64,000 nt of DNA from Chersky-840 sp963838775 (GCA_963838775.1 CAWISP010000001.1:186001-250000); one strand, 5' to 3'. Positions 8,277 to 16,636 are shown, counted from the first letter of the stretch. Made by a program: numbers and translations. Notes: a model not told the origin generated them from the sequence alone.

Positions 8277-9104
8277 TCAGGCCGTGACCACGGGAGGCGT
8301 CGTCGAGTCGGGACCGTCGTGGGCGGGCACGGTCCGGACCGGGACCAGCGACGCCCGCTCGTCGTCGACGGCGAGGAAGTTGCGCCCCGCGATCCCGAGG
8401 TCGTCGCGATCACCTTCCACGAACCATGATGAGCCGCTGCCGGCCAGTCGTGGCCGCTGACCGGTGATGAGCGCCAATTCGTCACGCCACCGCGCCAGGG
8501 TGGGCGCCACCTCGATGGCGGCCGCCTCGAGGTCGTTGACCCCCGGACCATCGTCGCCATGACCTCCGGACCGGATACGCCGCTGGTCCCACTGCCGGTA
8601 GACCGCTCCCGTGTCGACCGACACGGGAGGCAAGAGCAACACGAAGCTCCGGTCCTCGAAAGGGAGCGGTTGCACCCTCTCCCCCACACCCGTGACGCGG
8701 GCCCGACCGCCGCGGACGCAGAACGGGACGTCCGCGCCGAGCCCGGCCGCCACGGCGAGATCCATGCAGTCGGCCCAGCGCAGGACGGCGGCAGCGTCGG
8801 CCGAACCGCCCCCGAGCCCGGCCCCGGCCGGAATGCGCTTCACGATGCGGACCGCCGCGCTGCGGCGCGCGACGTCGAGGGCGCGCGCCACCAGGTTGTC
8901 AGGCCCGACGGGTACGTGGTCGACGCCGAGCCCCCCGCAGACCTCGTCTTCGATGGCGATCCCCGAGCCCGGCTCGAACGTGAGCGTGTCGGCCAGGTCG
9001 ATCGTGACCATTTCCGCGTCGAGAAGGTGAAGGCCGTCGTCGCGGACTCCGGTGACACGCAACGAGAGCGTGAGCTTGGCCGGTGCCGTCACGCTCACCG
9101 CCAT
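8277..9104 (-). CDS. ispE: 4-diphosphocytidyl-2-C-methyl-D-erythritol kinase
   Basis: This 275-residue GHMP kinase phosphorylates the 2-hydroxyl of CDP-methylerythritol in the MEP isoprenoid pathway. Its motifs are APAKLTLSLRV at the N-terminus, the ATP loop IPAGAGLGGGSADAAAVL at about 90-110, GLGADVPFCVRG with the catalytic Asp, and the C-terminal glycine loop LAGSGSS. ATG 9104 is chosen because GGGAGGGGAGCG precedes it and it begins exactly at the family's conserved N-terminus. An in-frame extension upstream would run through ksgA. It starts 13 bp after the ksgA stop and is the last gene of the minus-strand housekeeping block. Confidence 0.93.
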   Translation of the reverse strand: MAVSVTAPAKLTLSLRVTGVRDDGLHLLDAEMVTIDLADTLTFEPGSGIAIEDEVCGGLGVDHVPVGPDNLVARALDVARRSAAVRIVKRIPAGAGLGGGSADAAAVLRWADCMDLAVAAGLGADVPFCVRGGRARVTGVGERVQPLPFEDRSFVLLLPPVSVDTGAVYRQWDQRRIRSGGHGDDGPGVNDLEAAAIEVAPTLARWRDELALITGQRPRLAGSGSSWFVEGDRDDLGIAGRNFLAVDDERASLVPVRTVPAHDGPDSTTPPVVTA

Positions 9105-9117
9105 CGCTCCCCTCCCG

Positions 9118-9981
9118 TCATGGCGTGGGGTTCTCCAACGCGCACGCCGCCAGTCTCCCCCATTCCTCGACGCCGAGGTTCTCGGCGCGTGCCTCGGGAT
9201 CGATTCCCGACAGCACGAACGCGTCGGGACCGACCACGCCGGCCAGTGATTGGCGGAGCATCTTTCGACGATGCCCGAAACCGGCCCGCACCACCTCGAA
9301 GAGGCGGGCGGCCGGGACGATATCGGGATCCACCGCCACCTCGGGGCGACGCTCGATGCGGACCAGAGCAGATTCCACGGCGGGACGGGGCACGAAGACC
9401 GACGCAGGCACGCGTCCCACGACGCGTGCGGTGGCGTGATACGCAACTTTGACCGAGACCGCACCGTAGGCCTTGGCGTCGGGACGGGCCGCCAGTCGTT
9501 CGCCCACCTCGCGCTGGACCATGACGAGCATCGACTGCAGCGCGGGGGCTTCGTCGAGGGCGCGCATGACCACCGGGACAGCCACGTTGTACGGAAGGTT
9601 GGCCACCATGGCCCACGACGTCGCGTCCGGTGTCGACCCTGCCGAGCCGAGGAGCTCGGCCCAGTCGAGGACGAGGGCGTCCGCTTCGACGACCCGCACG
9701 CCGTGCGGCTCGACCTGGGCGCGCAGGATCGGGACGAGCCCCCGGTCGACTTCCACCGCAGTGACCTGTGCCCCCGTCTCGACCAACGCCAGGGTCAAGG
9801 CACCGAGGCCGGCGCCGATCTCGACGACGGGCGTCCCGGGCCCGACCCCGGACAACCGCGCCACGCGACGGACCGTGTTGGCGTCGACGACGAAGTTCTG
9901 GCCCAGCGCACGGCTGGGGGCCAGCCCGTGGGCGTCGAGGACCTCCCTGATTTGGCGGCGGGAAAGCGTCACGAGAGGCAT
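9118..9981 (-). CDS. rsmA (ksgA): 16S rRNA dimethyladenosine transferase (A1518/A1519)
   Basis: This 287-residue methyltransferase makes the two adjacent dimethyladenosines in helix 45 of 16S rRNA, a late step in small-subunit assembly. It has the family's LGQNFVVD near residue 27, the SAM-binding VVEIGAGLGALTLAL at about 52, the acidic EVD at the end of the next strand, and the catalytic NLPYN at about 129. The C-terminal helical domain is complete. It sits between the RlpA-like gene (28 bp) and ispE (13 bp). This matches the rpfB-ksgA-ispE order of mycobacteria and the yabE-rnmV-ksgA-ispE region of Bacillus. Confidence 0.95.
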   Translation of the reverse strand: MPLVTLSRRQIREVLDAHGLAPSRALGQNFVVDANTVRRVARLSGVGPGTPVVEIGAGLGALTLALVETGAQVTAVEVDRGLVPILRAQVEPHGVRVVEADALVLDWAELLGSAGSTPDATSWAMVANLPYNVAVPVVMRALDEAPALQSMLVMVQREVGERLAARPDAKAYGAVSVKVAYHATARVVGRVPASVFVPRPAVESALVRIERRPEVAVDPDIVPAARLFEVVRAGFGHRRKMLRQSLAGVVGPDAFVLSGIDPEARAENLGVEEWGRLAACALENPTP

Positions 9982-10009
9982 GGTGCCGCCACCGCCCGGT
10001 GGAAGCCGC

Positions 10010-10759
10010 TCACCAGGTGAGGCGGACCTCGATCACCCCGACTCCGAGCCTCGCCAGCTGGGAGAACGTGGCAGGAGCCAGGTCGATGACCCGCCCCGGA
10101 TTGTGCGCCTCCCGGTCGTCGACCCTGCAGCTGACCGACGCTCCGGTCCCGAGGTCGGTCACGGTCACCACCGTGCCGAAGGCCAGGGTCGGACTGGCAC
10201 AGGTGCCGGCCGGCGCCCCGTACCACGAGGCCAAGCCGGCAACGACGTGCAGTGGCACCGTCGGGGGGGGCGACGGGAGGGGCTTCGGACTCGGCGCGGC
10301 AGGCTTGGACGCCGAGACGACCACCACCGACACCGCCGCCGCCGGCATCGTGGCGAGAGGGGGCGGTGGCGGCGTCGCCGTAGTGGTCGGAAGCACCAAC
10401 CGGTACGAGACGTTCACGACGCGGGTGTCGGGCCCCGTGAGCGGCACCGGTGATGACGCTTCCGACGGTGACGCTCCGGTCGATGACGCTTCGGTCGATG
10501 ACGACGAGCGGACGAGTTCGACGAAACCGACGGGTGTCGTCCACGACGTGGACAGGCCCGTGAGCGCGGCGTCGACGCGCCCACCAACGGCACCGGCGTG
10601 GTACCTCGAGCCGTGCAGCGTCGCGCGCTGCGGTGTGGTCAACAGGAGGAGCGGCACGATCACCAAGGCGAGACAACACCCCAGCTGCACTCCGTGCCGC
10701 AACCCCCCGGCGCTGCGGGTCCTCAGATCTCCACCCTTCCTCTGCGGACTCCATGTCAA
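10010..10759 (-). CDS. Membrane-anchored RlpA-like double-psi beta-barrel protein in the RpfB/YabE slot
   Basis: The frame encodes 249 residues: a basic start, one hydrophobic segment (about 28-42), a low-complexity Ser/Thr/Pro linker, and a C-terminal RlpA-like double-psi beta-barrel (about 172-249). The barrel shows GLASWYGAPAGTCASP, the central D-DRE turn, and RVIDLAPATFSQLA with the catalytic-type Asp. This fold binds or cleaves glycan strands, so an envelope role is likely. Position between tatD and ksgA equals rpfB in Mycobacterium and yabE in Bacillus. The start is uncertain: TTG 10759 lacks a Shine-Dalgarno sequence. The other frame offers a natural-looking start, MSDPDAVDMESAEEGW, that joins this frame if one G is removed from the G6 run at about 10705. 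Confidence 0.75.
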   Translation of the reverse strand: MTWSPQRKGGDLRTRSAGGLRHGVQLGCCLALVIVPLLLLTTPQRATLHGSRYHAGAVGGRVDAALTGLSTSWTTPVGFVELVRSSSSTEASSTGASPSEASSPVPLTGPDTRVVNVSYRLVLPTTTATPPPPPLATMPAAAVSVVVVSASKPAAPSPKPLPSPPPTVPLHVVAGLASWYGAPAGTCASPTLAFGTVVTVTDLGTGASVSCRVDDREAHNPGRVIDLAPATFSQLARLGVGVIEVRLTW

Positions 10760-11028
10760 CTGCGTCGGGATCGGACATGACGCTAGGTGACGTCGCGCAC
10801 GGCATCAACTCGACGATCGTCTTGGGCATCGCGACTTGTGCTGGCGCGTGGCTCCTCACATTTCGCCGGGCCGTCCACAGGCGACAGAGGGTGGCAAGAG
10901 GACTACACGTCACGTATCGCCGTCCCCGACCCTGTGGAAAACACCTGTCTTTTCAGGATAATTCGTCACAGAGCGCAACTTCGTCGCCACAAACAACTCG
11001 CGTTCGATGACCGGATGTGCAGCGTGTT

Positions 11029-11883
11029 TCACAAGAGCGCGAATGCGGCACACGTGGTGGAAGTAGAAGCTTCAGCCAGCGAAGAAGGGGAAACACCCTT
11101 GATCGCCGCCACCGCATTGCCCACTTCAACCACCCATGCAGGCCGGTTTTGCTTACCCCGGTGTGGGACCGGCGCCAGGAATGGTGCATCGGTCTCCACC
11201 ATCAGTCGGTCGAGTGGGCACAACGCCGCCGCGTCGCGTACGTCCTGGGCGCCTTTGAAGGTGACGATGCCGCTGAACGACAAGAAGGCGCCGAGGTCGA
11301 GGCAGCGACGAGCTTCGTCGGGCCCACCGGTGAAGCAGTGCAGTACCACACGGTTCGGCGGTCCCGCGCCCCGCAACACGTCGAGCGTGTCGTCCCACGC
11401 ATCGCGCGTATGCACCACGAGAGCGAGATCGTGCCGGCGCGCCAGTTCGACCTGGGCCGCGAAGGCGTCGCGTTGCGCGACCCGGGGTGAGTGCTCGTAG
11501 TGGTAGTCGAACCCGCACTCCCCCACCGCCACCACGACACCGCTCCCGGTTTCGAGCTCACCCGCCAGCGCGCGCTCGAGGTCCCCGACGCCGTGGGAGG
11601 CCTCGTGGGGGTGCAGTCCCATCGTCGCCCACACCCCGAAATCGCCCGGGATGGCCCCGGCCGAGGTGTCGCCCGACGACACCACGGCGCGCACGCTCCT
11701 CACCAACGCCACGGCTTGTCCAGAGGTGGCGGCGTCGGTGCCGACACAGACGACGCCACCGACCCCGGCGGCCGCCGCGTCCGACAGGATCGAGAACAGC
11801 GCCTCACCCTCGGGCCGGTAGTGGTCCTGGATGTGGCAGTGCGAATCGATCCAGCCAGCGGTCGGTGCCGACGGAGCGGTCAC
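11029..11883 (-). CDS. tatD: TatD family metal-dependent hydrolase/DNase
   Basis: This 284-residue TIM-barrel metal hydrolase has the N-terminal DSHCH metal motif (HxH), GECGFDYHY with the bridging Glu, a mid-barrel VVHTRDAWDD His, LHCFTGG, and the C-terminal ETDAPFLAP with the catalytic Asp. TatD enzymes are 3'-5' exonucleases acting in DNA repair or turnover and are often coupled to metG. GTG 11883 is chosen because it falls just after the metG stop (11888-11890) and only about 9 residues before the first motif. The open frame further upstream lies inside metG and looks like shadow sequence. A 270-bp gap separates it from the RlpA-like gene. Confidence 0.9.
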   Translation of the reverse strand: MTAPSAPTAGWIDSHCHIQDHYRPEGEALFSILSDAAAAGVGGVVCVGTDAATSGQAVALVRSVRAVVSSGDTSAGAIPGDFGVWATMGLHPHEASHGVGDLERALAGELETGSGVVVAVGECGFDYHYEHSPRVAQRDAFAAQVELARRHDLALVVHTRDAWDDTLDVLRGAGPPNRVVLHCFTGGPDEARRCLDLGAFLSFSGIVTFKGAQDVRDAAALCPLDRLMVETDAPFLAPVPHRGKQNRPAWVVEVGNAVAAIKGVSPSSLAEASTSTTCAAFALL

Positions 11884-11887
11884 CGCG

Positions 11888-13393
11888 TCATTCGCTTCGG
11901 CGAGGGAACAACGGTGGCGCCTTTTCCACCGGCAGGTCGCCGGGGTAGCCACCCCATGCCGCGTCCCGCGGCAACCGGCGGTCATCGGGACGCCCCCCGA
12001 GCCCGAGCCGGCGCCAGATCTCCTCGCTGGTCTCGGGCATGGCGGGCGACACCAGGAGCGCCACGATCCGCAGCGCTTCGAGCGCACTCCCGAGGATCCC
12101 CGACACGGTGGGCCCGGGCTCCTGCTTCCACGGCTCGGTCGCCTCGAGCTCGGCGTTGGTCTCACGAATGAGGCGCCACGTGGCCTCGAGCGCCACGTGT
12201 GGTTGCCCCTCGCCCCACGCCGCGGTGGACTCCTCGACGACCGTGGCGCTCACGGCGCTGAGCCGGCTGTCGGGATCGGGGGCGGGGCCGACGCCGTCGC
12301 ACTTCGACCCGACCACGGTCGCCACGCGGGCCAGGAGGTTGCCGAGGTTGTTGGCGAGATCGGCGTTGTAGCGAGCGGTGATGCCCTCGTAGGAGAAGTC
12401 GCCGTCGGCCCCGAACGGGGTGTCGCGCAGCAGGAAATAGCGGACCGCGTCAACACCGAAGTCTTCGGTGAGGTCTTTCGGAGCGATCTGGTTGGCCTTG
12501 GACTTCGACATCTTCTCGCCCGACACGAGCAGCCACCCGTGCACGAGCAAGTGGGCAGGCGGGTCGATTCCCGCCGCCATGCACATTGCCGGCCACCACA
12601 CACAGTGAAACCTGATGATGTCCTTGCCCAGGATGTGATGCACCGCCGGCCACCATGCCTCGAAGCGGTCAGGGTCGTCGCCGTACCCGATGGCGGTCAG
12701 ATAGTTGACCAGGGCGTCGTACCAGACATAGAAGACATGGGCGGTGTCCCACGGAACCTCCACTCCCCAACGGGTGGAAGTGCGGGTGATCGAGATATCC
12801 TCGAGACCGCCTTTGATGATGCCGAGCGCCTCGTTGCGCTTGGACGGCGGTCGAACGGCGTCGGGATTGGCCTCGTACCATTCGAGGAGCCTCTCCTCGA
12901 ATGCGCTCAACTTGAAGAAGTAGTTCTCCTCCTCGAGCAGCTCCACCGGCTTACCGTGGATCGGGCAGTTGCCGTCGACGAGCTCGGACTCCTTTTTGTA
13001 GTCCTCACACGACACGCAGTACCACCCGCTGTAGACACCCAACTCCGTGAAGCCGTTGTCATGGATCTTCCCCAGGAAGCGCTGCACGGCCAGATGGTGG
13101 CGGGGCTCGGTGGTCCGGATGAAGTCGTCATTGGAGATCTCGAGCCCCTCCCACGCCTCGACGAAGCGCCGAGAGGTCGAGTCGACCCACTCCTGGGGGG
13201 ACATCCCGTGGGCCTCGGCGGCGCGGGCGATCTTGTCCCCGTGCTCGTCGGTCCCGGTCAGGAAGAAGACGTCGTCACCCTGGAGGCGGTGCCAACGCGC
13301 CAGTGCGTCGGCGATCACCATCGTGTAGGCGTGCCCGATGTGGGGCACGTCGTTGACGTAGTAGATCGGCGTCGTCACATAGAAACGGGGCAC
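11888..13393 (-). CDS. metG: Methionyl-tRNA synthetase
   Basis: This 501-residue class I synthetase charges tRNA-Met. It has HIGH at 18-21 and KMSKS at 294-298. A single zinc knuckle is built from CVSC and CPIH (about 125-150). The anticodon-binding helical bundle at the C-terminus is complete. It has no C-terminal dimerisation/tRNA-binding extension, so it is the short form usual in Actinobacteria. GTG 13393 begins directly at the conserved MPRFYVTTPIYYVNDVPHIG start and is preceded by a TACGCT box six bases away. Followed by tatD at a 4-nt distance. Confidence 0.96.
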   Translation of the reverse strand: MPRFYVTTPIYYVNDVPHIGHAYTMVIADALARWHRLQGDDVFFLTGTDEHGDKIARAAEAHGMSPQEWVDSTSRRFVEAWEGLEISNDDFIRTTEPRHHLAVQRFLGKIHDNGFTELGVYSGWYCVSCEDYKKESELVDGNCPIHGKPVELLEEENYFFKLSAFEERLLEWYEANPDAVRPPSKRNEALGIIKGGLEDISITRTSTRWGVEVPWDTAHVFYVWYDALVNYLTAIGYGDDPDRFEAWWPAVHHILGKDIIRFHCVWWPAMCMAAGIDPPAHLLVHGWLLVSGEKMSKSKANQIAPKDLTEDFGVDAVRYFLLRDTPFGADGDFSYEGITARYNADLANNLGNLLARVATVVGSKCDGVGPAPDPDSRLSAVSATVVEESTAAWGEGQPHVALEATWRLIRETNAELEATEPWKQEPGPTVSGILGSALEALRIVALLVSPAMPETSEEIWRRLGLGGRPDDRRLPRDAAWGGYPGDLPVEKAPPLFPRRSE

Positions 13394-13399
13394 CGACGT

Positions 13400-13405
13400 A
13401 GCGTA
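13400..13405 (-). promoter_or_regulatory. -10-like box TACGCT before metG
   Basis: TACGCT on the minus strand ends 6 nt before GTG 13393 with no Shine-Dalgarno sequence. It implies that metG has its own leaderless promoter in addition to any read-through from msrA. Confidence 0.5.
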
Positions 13406-13470
13406 CCGACCGCACGCCGAGCCTCGGTCCGTTCCGCCCGTGCGGAGCGGCGACGAGCTACCTCGGCGCC

Positions 13471-14013
13471 CTACCAGTTAGCAACGTGACAAGCCCCATG
13501 GCCGGTGCGCTCCACGTAGCGTTGGTGGTACGCCTCGGCCGGCCAGAACGTCGTCGCCGGCGAGACCTCGGTGACGATCGGCCGCTGGAAACGGTGCTGG
13601 TACTGCTCGAGCGACTCTTTGGCCAGACGCTCCTGTTCGGCGTCATGGACGAAGACCGCCGAGCGGTACTGCGTCCCCACATCGGGGCCCTGCCGATTGG
13701 GCGTGGTGGGGTCGTGATGGCGCCAGAACTCCTCGAGCAGGTGCTCGTACGACACCTTGGTCGGGTCGAAGGTGACGAGCACCGCCTCGGCGTGCCCGGT
13801 GGCACCGGAGCACACCTGCTCGTACGTGGGCTGGGGCCGTGCCCCGCCGGTGTAGCCCGAGACGACGTCGACCACGCCGGGGATGGCGAGGAAGAACTCC
13901 TCCACGCCCCAGAAGCACCCGGCCGCAAAGGTCGCCAAGGCCAGGCCCTCGGGTGCGTCCCCCGGCTCGACCGGCAGTGCCTGGGTCTTGTCCAGTCCAA
14001 ATCTTCCCACCAT
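13471..14013 (-). CDS. msrA: Peptide-methionine (S)-S-oxide reductase
   Basis: This 180-residue MsrA has the catalytic GCFWG motif, with Cys at position 33. GYTGG, HAEAV, the DPT-x-V-x-Y-x-x-LL-x-x-FW-x-x-HDPT block and QGPDVGTQYRS follow. It reduces methionine-S-sulphoxide in oxidised proteins. No Cys-rich resolving tail typical of E. coli MsrA is obvious, but a Cys six residues before the C-terminus (GHGACHVANW) could serve as the resolving residue. ATG 14013 is fixed by the excellent AAAGGAGAGG. Upstream in-frame sequence lies inside rsmI and is not coding in this frame. Confidence 0.94.
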   Translation of the reverse strand: MVGRFGLDKTQALPVEPGDAPEGLALATFAAGCFWGVEEFFLAIPGVVDVVSGYTGGARPQPTYEQVCSGATGHAEAVLVTFDPTKVSYEHLLEEFWRHHDPTTPNRQGPDVGTQYRSAVFVHDAEQERLAKESLEQYQHRFQRPIVTEVSPATTFWPAEAYHQRYVERTGHGACHVANW

Positions 14014-14089
14014 CGTCTTCCTCTCCTTTGTTGCCCTCCGGGCCACCCGCCTGCCTCTTCGCTCCACCCGCGTTTGCTTCAACCTCGCT

Positions 14090-14953
14090 TCACGGCTCGG
14101 CATTCCGGCGCAGCTCCAGCGCCAGGTCGTAGGCACGCCGGCGGGAGATCCCGAGGTCGCCGGCCACCGATGCCGCCGCGTCACGCAAGGAGGCGCCGGC
14201 GCCGAGCCGTCTCCGCAACGCGTCGGCCACGTCGTCGTCATCGGGGGCACGGCCCGCGGCCGGGTCGCCGGCCAGCACCATCACCACCTCGCCGCGTACC
14301 TCGCGTTCGGCGAACGTCGCCGCCGCGACACCCAGGGTCCCCCGCCACACCTCCTCGTGCAGCTTGGTCAGCTCGCGGGCGACGGCCACGCGCCGCTCCG
14401 ACCCGCACGCTTCCACCAGATCATCCAGCGTCGCCCCGAGCCGGCCGGGGGCCTCGAAGATGATCACCGTGCAACCTTGCGCAGCGACGGCTTCGATCCG
14501 CCGGCGACGCTCTGCTCCGCGCCGGGGGAGGAATCCCTCGAAGCAGAAGCGGTCGGTGGGGAGCCCGCTCACCACCAACGCCGCCAGCGCCGCACTCGGT
14601 CCCGGCACCGCGCTCACCGTCACGCCGGCGGCCGCCGCCGCCGCGACCAGCCGTGCTCCGGGGTCCGACAGCGCCGGGGTCCCGGCGTCGCTCACCACGG
14701 CGACGGTCCGACCCTCGGCCAGATGGCCGAGGACGGTGTCGAGGCGCTCCATCTCGTTGTGCTCGTGCAGCGACAGCAACCTGATGCCCTTCAGACCTGC
14801 ATGGGTCAACAGCCCCCGGGTGCGACGAGTGTCCTCGCAGCACACGATGTCGGCATGGGCCAGCGTCTCGAGGGCTCGCGGCGACAGGTCACCCAGGTTC
14901 CCGATCGGGGTGGACACGAGCACGAGTGTGCCCGCGACCCGCTCACCGGTCAC
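14090..14953 (-). CDS. rsmI: 16S rRNA (cytidine-1402-2'-O)-methyltransferase
   Basis: This protein of about 287 residues belongs to the tetrapyrrole-methylase fold family and 2'-O-methylates C1402 in the ribosomal P site. Its motifs are GTLVLVSTPIGNLGDLSPRA at the N-terminus, CEDTRRTRGLL, VVSDAGTPALSDPGARLV and VPGPSAALAALVVSGLPTDRF. The C-terminal helix-turn-helix-like tail GISRRRAYDLALELRR is present. GTG 14953 leaves the usual few residues before the first strand and overlaps the end of the DUF192 gene by 11 bp. TTG 14983 is a possible longer start, and neither has a clear Shine-Dalgarno sequence. Confidence 0.92.
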   Translation of the reverse strand: MTGERVAGTLVLVSTPIGNLGDLSPRALETLAHADIVCCEDTRRTRGLLTHAGLKGIRLLSLHEHNEMERLDTVLGHLAEGRTVAVVSDAGTPALSDPGARLVAAAAAAGVTVSAVPGPSAALAALVVSGLPTDRFCFEGFLPRRGAERRRRIEAVAAQGCTVIIFEAPGRLGATLDDLVEACGSERRVAVARELTKLHEEVWRGTLGVAAATFAEREVRGEVVMVLAGDPAAGRAPDDDDVADALRRRLGAGASLRDAAASVAGDLGISRRRAYDLALELRRNAEP

Positions 14954-15293
14954 TGGGTTGGTGGAGCTCGAGCTTGTCGCCAACCCGAAGACCCCAGCGC
15001 TCGAAGGCGCCCGCCTCGGCTTCGATCACCATCCGGGCACGCCAACGCGGCAATGACATGCGCCAGGGCGTGAGGCTGATGACGTCGACCACACACAGCT
15101 GGCGGTCGAGAAAGGCCACGTCGATGGGGAATCCCATCCCCAGGGTGTGCACCGATCGGGTCCGGGGCAACACGAATGCCCCCTCGTACCCGGTGCGTCC
15201 CAACAAGCCACGCAGCCGCTCGGCATAGGTGCCGGCGACCTCGGCGTTGGCCAGCACGGCGCCGTCACGGAGCAACCACGTCGTCGAAGTCAC
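14943..15293 (-). CDS. DUF192 family protein
   Basis: This 116-residue DUF192 protein has the family pattern AERLRGLLGRTG, a central FVLPRTRSVHTLGMGFPIDVAFLD, and a C-terminal VIEAEAGAFERWGLRVGDKL. In other bacteria such proteins are often exported and are uncharacterised. Here there is no signal peptide, so this copy is probably cytoplasmic. It starts at GTG 15293, 16 bp behind the ychF stop, and its end overlaps the start of rsmI, so it belongs to the same transcript. Confidence 0.88.
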   Translation of the reverse strand: MTSTTWLLRDGAVLANAEVAGTYAERLRGLLGRTGYEGAFVLPRTRSVHTLGMGFPIDVAFLDRQLCVVDVISLTPWRMSLPRWRARMVIEAEAGAFERWGLRVGDKLELHQPSDR

Positions 15294-15309
15294 CGTGGCC
15301 CCGGCGCGC

Positions 15310-16386
15310 TCACACGTTGAAGCGGATCTCGAGCACGTCGCCGTCGGCGACCTCGTAGTCCTTGCCCTCGAGACGGATACGCCCCGCCGACTTGGCCTTC
15401 GCCCATGAGCCGAGCTCGATGAGGTCGTCCCAGTGGATGACCTCGGCTCGGATGAATCCGCGTTGGAGGTCCGAGTGGATCACCCCCGCGCACTCCGCGG
15501 CGTTGGCCCCGGCGCGGAAGCTCCAGGCGCGCGACTCCTTGTCGCCGGTGGTGAGAAAGACCCTGCGCCCGAGCAACAGGTACGCACTCTGTGCCACACG
15601 CGCCAGCGCCCCGGCACCGAGCCCCAGGCCTTCGAGGAGCTCGGCGCGCTCCTCGGGTGCCAGTCGGGACGCTTCGGCCTCGAGCTGCACGCACACGCCC
15701 AGCGCCTCACCGTGGCCCTCGAGTGCGGCGGTGACCGACGCGGCGAGCTCGGCGGCGCGCTCGAGCTGGTCCTCACCCAGGTTGACCACGGCGAGCACGG
15801 GCTTGTCGGTCAGGAGGAACAGGCTCTTGAGCGCGCCACGGTCGTCGGGATCGAGCCCCGCCCGGTACAACGGAACGCCGGCGGACAGTTCATTGAGGGC
15901 GCGCTCCATCGCCACGATCTCGCGACCCAGGCTCTTGTCCGACTTTGCCGCCCGCCGTCGCTTGTCGAGCTGGGTCTCGACCGTGGCCATGTCGGCGAGG
16001 ACGAGTTCGAACTCGACGGTGGCCAGGGCATCGACGGGATTGGTATCGCCGGGCACCTCCGGATCCTCGAAGGCCCGCAACACCACGCACAGGGCGTCGA
16101 CCTCGCGGATACCGGCCAGGAAGCGGTTCCCGAGCCCCTCCCCGGTCGACGAGCCCGGGACAAGGCCGGCGATGTCGACTACCTCCATGCCGGCCCGCAC
16201 CACCTTCCGGCTGGCGCTCATGCGCGCCAGGGCGTCGAGGCGGGCGTCGGGCAGGGGCGCGGCGGCGACAGCGGTCTCGGTCGTGGTGAAGGGATGCGAT
16301 GCCACCGCCGCCTCGGCCCCGGTGAGGGCGTTGAACAACGACGTTTTGCCGGCATTGGGCAACCCGACGAGACCCAGTCGTTCCAT
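15310..16386 (-). CDS. ychF: Redox-regulated ribosome-binding ATPase YchF (Obg-like)
   Basis: This 358-residue protein has the P-loop GLPNAGKTS at 8-16, then PFTT (switch I) and VDIAGLVPGSSTGEGLGNRFL (switch II). The nucleotide-specificity loop is VVNLGE instead of NKxD, as expected for the ATP-preferring Obg-like/YchF branch. A coiled-coil arm lies at about 145-215, and a C-terminal TGS-like domain ends VADGDVLEIRFNV. YchF binds ribosomes and affects translation fidelity and oxidative stress. ATG 16386 is supported by a TAGCGT box 8 nt upstream. A longer open frame upstream has no homologous sequence. It is the first gene of the minus-strand block. Confidence 0.95.
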   Translation of the reverse strand: MERLGLVGLPNAGKTSLFNALTGAEAAVASHPFTTTETAVAAAPLPDARLDALARMSASRKVVRAGMEVVDIAGLVPGSSTGEGLGNRFLAGIREVDALCVVLRAFEDPEVPGDTNPVDALATVEFELVLADMATVETQLDKRRRAAKSDKSLGREIVAMERALNELSAGVPLYRAGLDPDDRGALKSLFLLTDKPVLAVVNLGEDQLERAAELAASVTAALEGHGEALGVCVQLEAEASRLAPEERAELLEGLGLGAGALARVAQSAYLLLGRRVFLTTGDKESRAWSFRAGANAAECAGVIHSDLQRGFIRAEVIHWDDLIELGSWAKAKSAGRIRLEGKDYEVADGDVLEIRFNV

Positions 16387-16394
16387 TGGTCGAG

Positions 16395-16400
16395 ACGCTA
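16395..16400 (-). promoter_or_regulatory. -10-like box TAGCGT before ychF
   Basis: On the minus strand, TAGCGT ends 8 nt before ATG 16386. It is the likely promoter of the ychF-led block. Confidence 0.5.
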
Positions 16401-16501
16401 TCGGCTGGCCGAGGATGCACCCTCCGCGTGCCGGCCGGCGCGACCCGGGCCCCGCACGACCCGTCCCGGACCACCACGACCCGGCCCGTGCCCCCACCCG
16501 A

Positions 16502-16507
16502 TAGCGT
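16502..16507 (+). promoter_or_regulatory. -10-like box TAGCGT before the bL37-like gene
   Basis: TAGCGT ends 8 nt before ATG 16516. It is the same hexamer and spacing as the ychF box on the other strand about 100 bp away. Confidence 0.5.
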
Positions 16508-16515
16508 GGGCAGCC

Positions 16516-16599
16516 ATGTCCAAACGCACGGTCAAGCGCAAGATCCGAAGCAAGAAGAAGGCCAACCACGGCAAGCGGCCCAACTGCGGTCGAGGTTGA
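16516..16599 (+). CDS. Large ribosomal protein bL37-like basic peptide
   Basis: This 27-residue basic peptide begins MSKRTVKRKIRSKKK and carries the KKANHGKRPN signature of the actinobacterial ribosomal protein bL37, found in mycobacterial 50S structures. A three-residue CGR-type tail follows RPN, slightly longer than in mycobacteria. It is below the length that many gene callers accept. A promoter box lies directly in front and no Shine-Dalgarno sequence is seen. It diverges from ychF. Confidence 0.82.
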   Translation: MSKRTVKRKIRSKKKANHGKRPNCGRG

Positions 16600-16636
16600 C
16601 CTTCGGGCCGACGGGATCGAATGTGGCCGTCGCGTC

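Noticed and set aside
10931..10939. DnaA-box-like TTTTCCACA (minus strand) between tatD and the RlpA-like gene
   Set aside because: Single copy, no cluster, no AT-rich unwinding region and no dnaA/dnaN nearby, so not an origin.
13069..13076. Further TCCCCAGG words inside metG and DUF192 coding regions
   Set aside because: Single copies within codons that the proteins require; expected by chance at this GC content.
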